In this document: piece after piece, positions 6,273-7,798 of the stretch | How positions within the stretch are numbered: the stretch's first letter is position 1 | Layout: each line of letters starts with the position of its first letter | Assembly (NCBI GenBank): GCA_031275515.1 | Contig: JAISOQ010000263.1 | Coordinates: forward strand, 1-7,798 | Direction of reading: 5' to 3' | DNA from: Treponema sp. | Lineage (GTDB): Bacteria; Spirochaetota; Spirochaetia; Treponematales; Breznakiellaceae | DNA: 7,798 nt | Position numbers and translations under genes: made by a program | Notes under the pieces: generated by a model | Databases searched by the model: none | What the model saw: the letters and a program-made list of their open reading frames with translations, nothing else | What the model was told of the DNA's origin: nothing

Positions 6273-7643
6273 TTAACCATTATTTGATACCAGGTCCAGG
6301 TATTTCGTATGGTTCCCCTTTTTTATCGTATTTTCCGACAACAAAAGATCAAAAAACTTCCGTTCTTTTATTTGTTCTTTAAGATATTCCCCCATCTGCT
6401 CGGATTCATAATATTTTTTTAATTCATCTGCCGGTATGTTGGCGCCCCTGGATTGGGCTTCAAATTCTTTCTCAATATCTTCGTCGCTGACCTCAAAACC
6501 CAGTTCGTTTATGAGTGTTTCCACGATGAGCCTGCTTTGAAGGACCTTGACGGCTTCCGGACGCCACCCTTCAAAGAGAGAACCCTTGGACCCGCCGGTT
6601 TTCTCCATATTTTTCGCGAGTACATCCGGAGCCGTCTTAAACTGCCGGGCCAGGTTCTGCCACTGGTTTTCCAGTTCAACCAGGATCATGGATTCAGGAA
6701 CATCCACCGGGGTACTCTCCCGAATCTTTTCAAGGAGCTTGCTGATGGCGATATCCCTCAGTTTCTTTTCCACATTCCAGGTAAGCCGTTCCTTGATGCT
6801 GTTTTTGAGGTCCTCCAAGGTTGTGAACTTTTCATCCACATCTTGGGCCAGATCGTCGTCCAGCTCCGGAAGCTGCTTCTCTTTCAGTGCATTAAGAGTC
6901 ACCCGTATCTTCCTGGTCTTTCCCGCGAGGTCCTTGTCCTCAAAATCTTCGGGATACGACTTGTCGATATCCCTGGTTTCTCCCTTTTTCATCCCCAGGA
7001 TTTCATCATCGAACTTAAAGATGTTATATCCTGTTCCCAGGGTAAAAACGAAATCCTGCCGCTCAGTACCGGGAATAATCTCCCCCGCATCGGAAATTTC
7101 CGCATAATTCACCGTAACCACGTCGCCTTTGGCCGCCGCCGCATCATCGCTCTTATCCAGGACGATGGCGTTCCGTTCCCTGATGGCCTGTAACTCCCTA
7201 TCCAAGTCTTCCCCGGCAACCTCCACATCCGGCGTTTCAACCTCAAGGCCCTTCCAGGGACCCACCGTGATCTGCGGAAAAATATCGTAGACTATGGAGA
7301 ACGCCAGGTCCGTATCAATGTCCAGTTTCAGGTCCTCATCCTTGAGCTGAGGGGTGGAATAGGGGAGGGGCCGGTTTTCTTTTGGGAAGGATTCATCTTC
7401 GAAAATTGTAGAGATTGCCTTTTCAACGACTTTCTCCAGGGTTTCCCTCTTAAAAGCATCGCCGAATTTCCTGGTCAGTATATCCCTGGGGATCTTTCCC
7501 TTCCTGAAACCAGGGATTTGCATGGTTTTACCGTATTTGGTGATAAGCTCGTCGTATTCAGAACGGATATCATCTTTGTTGATGGTAAGGGTAAGCTGCA
7601 ACGCCGAATGTTCAAGCTGCTTGAATTCTTTTGTTACGGTCAC
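6273..7643 (-). CDS. tig: Trigger factor, ribosome-associated chaperone and prolyl isomerase
   Basis: This 456-residue protein binds the ribosome at the nascent-chain exit and helps new proteins fold. The N-terminal ribosome-binding domain carries the signature GFRKGKIP (45-52), close to E. coli GFRKGKVP. A FKBP-type PPIase domain follows at about 155-250, visible as KGDVVTVNY (172-180) and the FDDEILGMKKGE segment (211-222). The long helical C-terminal chaperone domain runs from about 255 to 440. The length is slightly above E. coli trigger factor (432). The start is a GTG at 7643: an in-frame TAA lies 18 bases upstream, and GAGG at 7653-7650 sits six bases before the GTG, so this start is well determined. 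The gene begins 37 bp after the tRNA-Gly gene and heads the tig-clpP-clpX-lon cluster. A TATAAT at 7663-7658 may contribute to expression, but no matching -35 was seen. Confidence 0.96.
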   Translation of the reverse strand: MTVTKEFKQLEHSALQLTLTINKDDIRSEYDELITKYGKTMQIPGFRKGKIPRDILTRKFGDAFKRETLEKVVEKAISTIFEDESFPKENRPLPYSTPQLKDEDLKLDIDTDLAFSIVYDIFPQITVGPWKGLEVETPDVEVAGEDLDRELQAIRERNAIVLDKSDDAAAAKGDVVTVNYAEISDAGEIIPGTERQDFVFTLGTGYNIFKFDDEILGMKKGETRDIDKSYPEDFEDKDLAGKTRKIRVTLNALKEKQLPELDDDLAQDVDEKFTTLEDLKNSIKERLTWNVEKKLRDIAISKLLEKIRESTPVDVPESMILVELENQWQNLARQFKTAPDVLAKNMEKTGGSKGSLFEGWRPEAVKVLQSRLIVETLINELGFEVSDEDIEKEFEAQSRGANIPADELKKYYESEQMGEYLKEQIKERKFFDLLLSENTIKKGNHTKYLDLVSNNG

Positions 7644-7649
7644 TTGTTT

Positions 7650-7653
7650 CCTC
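7650..7653 (-). promoter_or_regulatory. Ribosome binding site of tig
   Basis: The sequence AAAGAGGAAACAAGTG places GAGG six bases before a GTG. It fixes GTG rather than ATG as the tig start, because no in-frame ATG lies between it and the upstream stop. Confidence 0.75.
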
Positions 7654-7657
7654 TTTA

Positions 7658-7663
7658 ATTATA
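7658..7663 (-). promoter_or_regulatory. Possible -10 element upstream of tig
   Basis: A perfect TATAAT lies in the 37-bp gap between the tRNA and tig. The expected -35 position falls in the 3' end of the tRNA gene and reads CCCGCT, which is a poor match. The predicted start near 7651 would also remove part of the tig ribosome binding site. It could be a weak promoter or just AT-rich spacer; tRNA-tig co-transcription is the alternative. Confidence 0.25.
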
Positions 7664-7680
7664 GTGTTTTTTTCAACCTA

Positions 7681-7752
7681 AGCGGGAAACGGGAGTCGGA
7701 CCCGCGACATCCACCTTGGCAAGGTGGCGCTCTACCACTGAGCTATTCCCGC
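7681..7752 (-). tRNA. tRNA-Gly (anticodon GCC)
   Basis: The minus strand folds into a complete cloverleaf. The acceptor stem is GCGGGAA/TTCCCGC with discriminator T73, as expected for bacterial glycine tRNA. The D-arm is GCTC/GAGC with GG in the loop. The anticodon stem is CCACC/GGTGG around loop TTGCCAA, giving anticodon GCC, which reads GGC and GGU codons. The T-arm is GCGGG/CCCGT. No CCA is encoded: the bases after the discriminator are TAG, so CCA must be added by nucleotidyltransferase. The T-loop reads TCCGACT, so position 55 is C rather than the usual T. The gene lies 37 bp upstream of tig on the same strand. Confidence 0.95.
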
Positions 7753-7761
7753 ATGTTACGC

Positions 7762-7798
7762 GCAAGAGAAGGCCGCTTTTGCAAGTCTTATCTCTTGC
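7762..7798. repeat. Inverted repeat upstream of the tRNA, 8-bp arms
   Basis: GCAAGAGA at 7762-7769 and TCTCTTGC at 7791-7798 are perfect inverted copies separated by 21 bases. The right arm ends exactly at the window edge, so it may be longer. In the tRNA direction no T-run follows it. I saw no convincing promoter in this flank; a TTGCAA and a TAACAT are present but badly spaced and too close to the tRNA 5' end. Confidence 0.35.

Noticed and set aside
5595..6287. Plus-strand 230-codon open frame across clpP
   Set aside because: It is antisense to clpP, whose catalytic triad is intact; the plus-strand product shows no family features.
6453..7193. Plus-strand 246-codon open frame within tig
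   Set aside because: It is antisense to trigger factor, which has its signature and domain order; the product looks like a mirror of that coding bias.
1..7798. CRISPR array, insertion sequence or phage-like module
   Set aside because: I found no regularly spaced repeats, transposase or integrase motifs, or target-site duplications; the genes are conserved housekeeping types.

Overview
This window holds a bacterial protein quality-control operon on the minus strand. In transcription order (right to left) it contains a tRNA-Gly(GCC) gene, tig (trigger factor), clpP, clpX, lon, an MFS transporter of the MFS_1-like/HcaT type, a 430-bp stretch with no confident gene, and the first 49 codons of a lipoprotein gene cut by the left edge. 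I could support no gene on the plus strand. The organism is probably a spirochaete, most likely a Treponema relative of middling G+C. This rests on the general look of the ClpP, ClpX and Lon proteins and on a typical spirochaetal-style lipoprotein signal peptide. It is a judgement from memory, not from a search.

Layout from the right: 7753-7798 is tRNA 5' flank with a perfect 8-bp inverted repeat. The tRNA is at 7681-7752. A 37-bp spacer carries a TATAAT hexamer and the tig ribosome binding site. tig (GTG start) is 6273-7643. clpP (5649-6263) starts 9 bp after the tig stop and lacks a clear Shine-Dalgarno sequence. clpX (4412-5665) overlaps clpP by 17 bp. lon (1776-4415) overlaps clpX by 4 bp through an ATGA junction. 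The MFS gene (578-1738) follows lon after 37 bp with no visible terminator. The region 148-577 holds a cluster of GC-rich hairpins, a stop-interrupted plus-strand frame that looks protein-like near its end, an inverted repeat, and a well-spaced promoter for the lipoprotein gene.

The four central genes work in one pathway. Trigger factor receives nascent chains at the ribosome exit. ClpX unfolds tagged or damaged proteins and feeds them to the ClpP protease chamber. Lon is a self-contained ATP-dependent protease for misfolded and regulatory proteins. The order tig-clpP-clpX-lon is the same as in E. coli, and the overlaps suggest translational coupling from clpP through lon.

I saw no convincing new multi-gene system; this is mostly a conserved housekeeping region. 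The points most worth a second look are a promoter whose predicted start falls exactly on the lipoprotein ATG (possible leaderless mRNA), an extra Gly/Lys-rich stretch of about 40 residues in the Lon N-domain, a tRNA-Gly with C in place of the near-universal T at position 55, and the unexplained structured DNA at 183-577.
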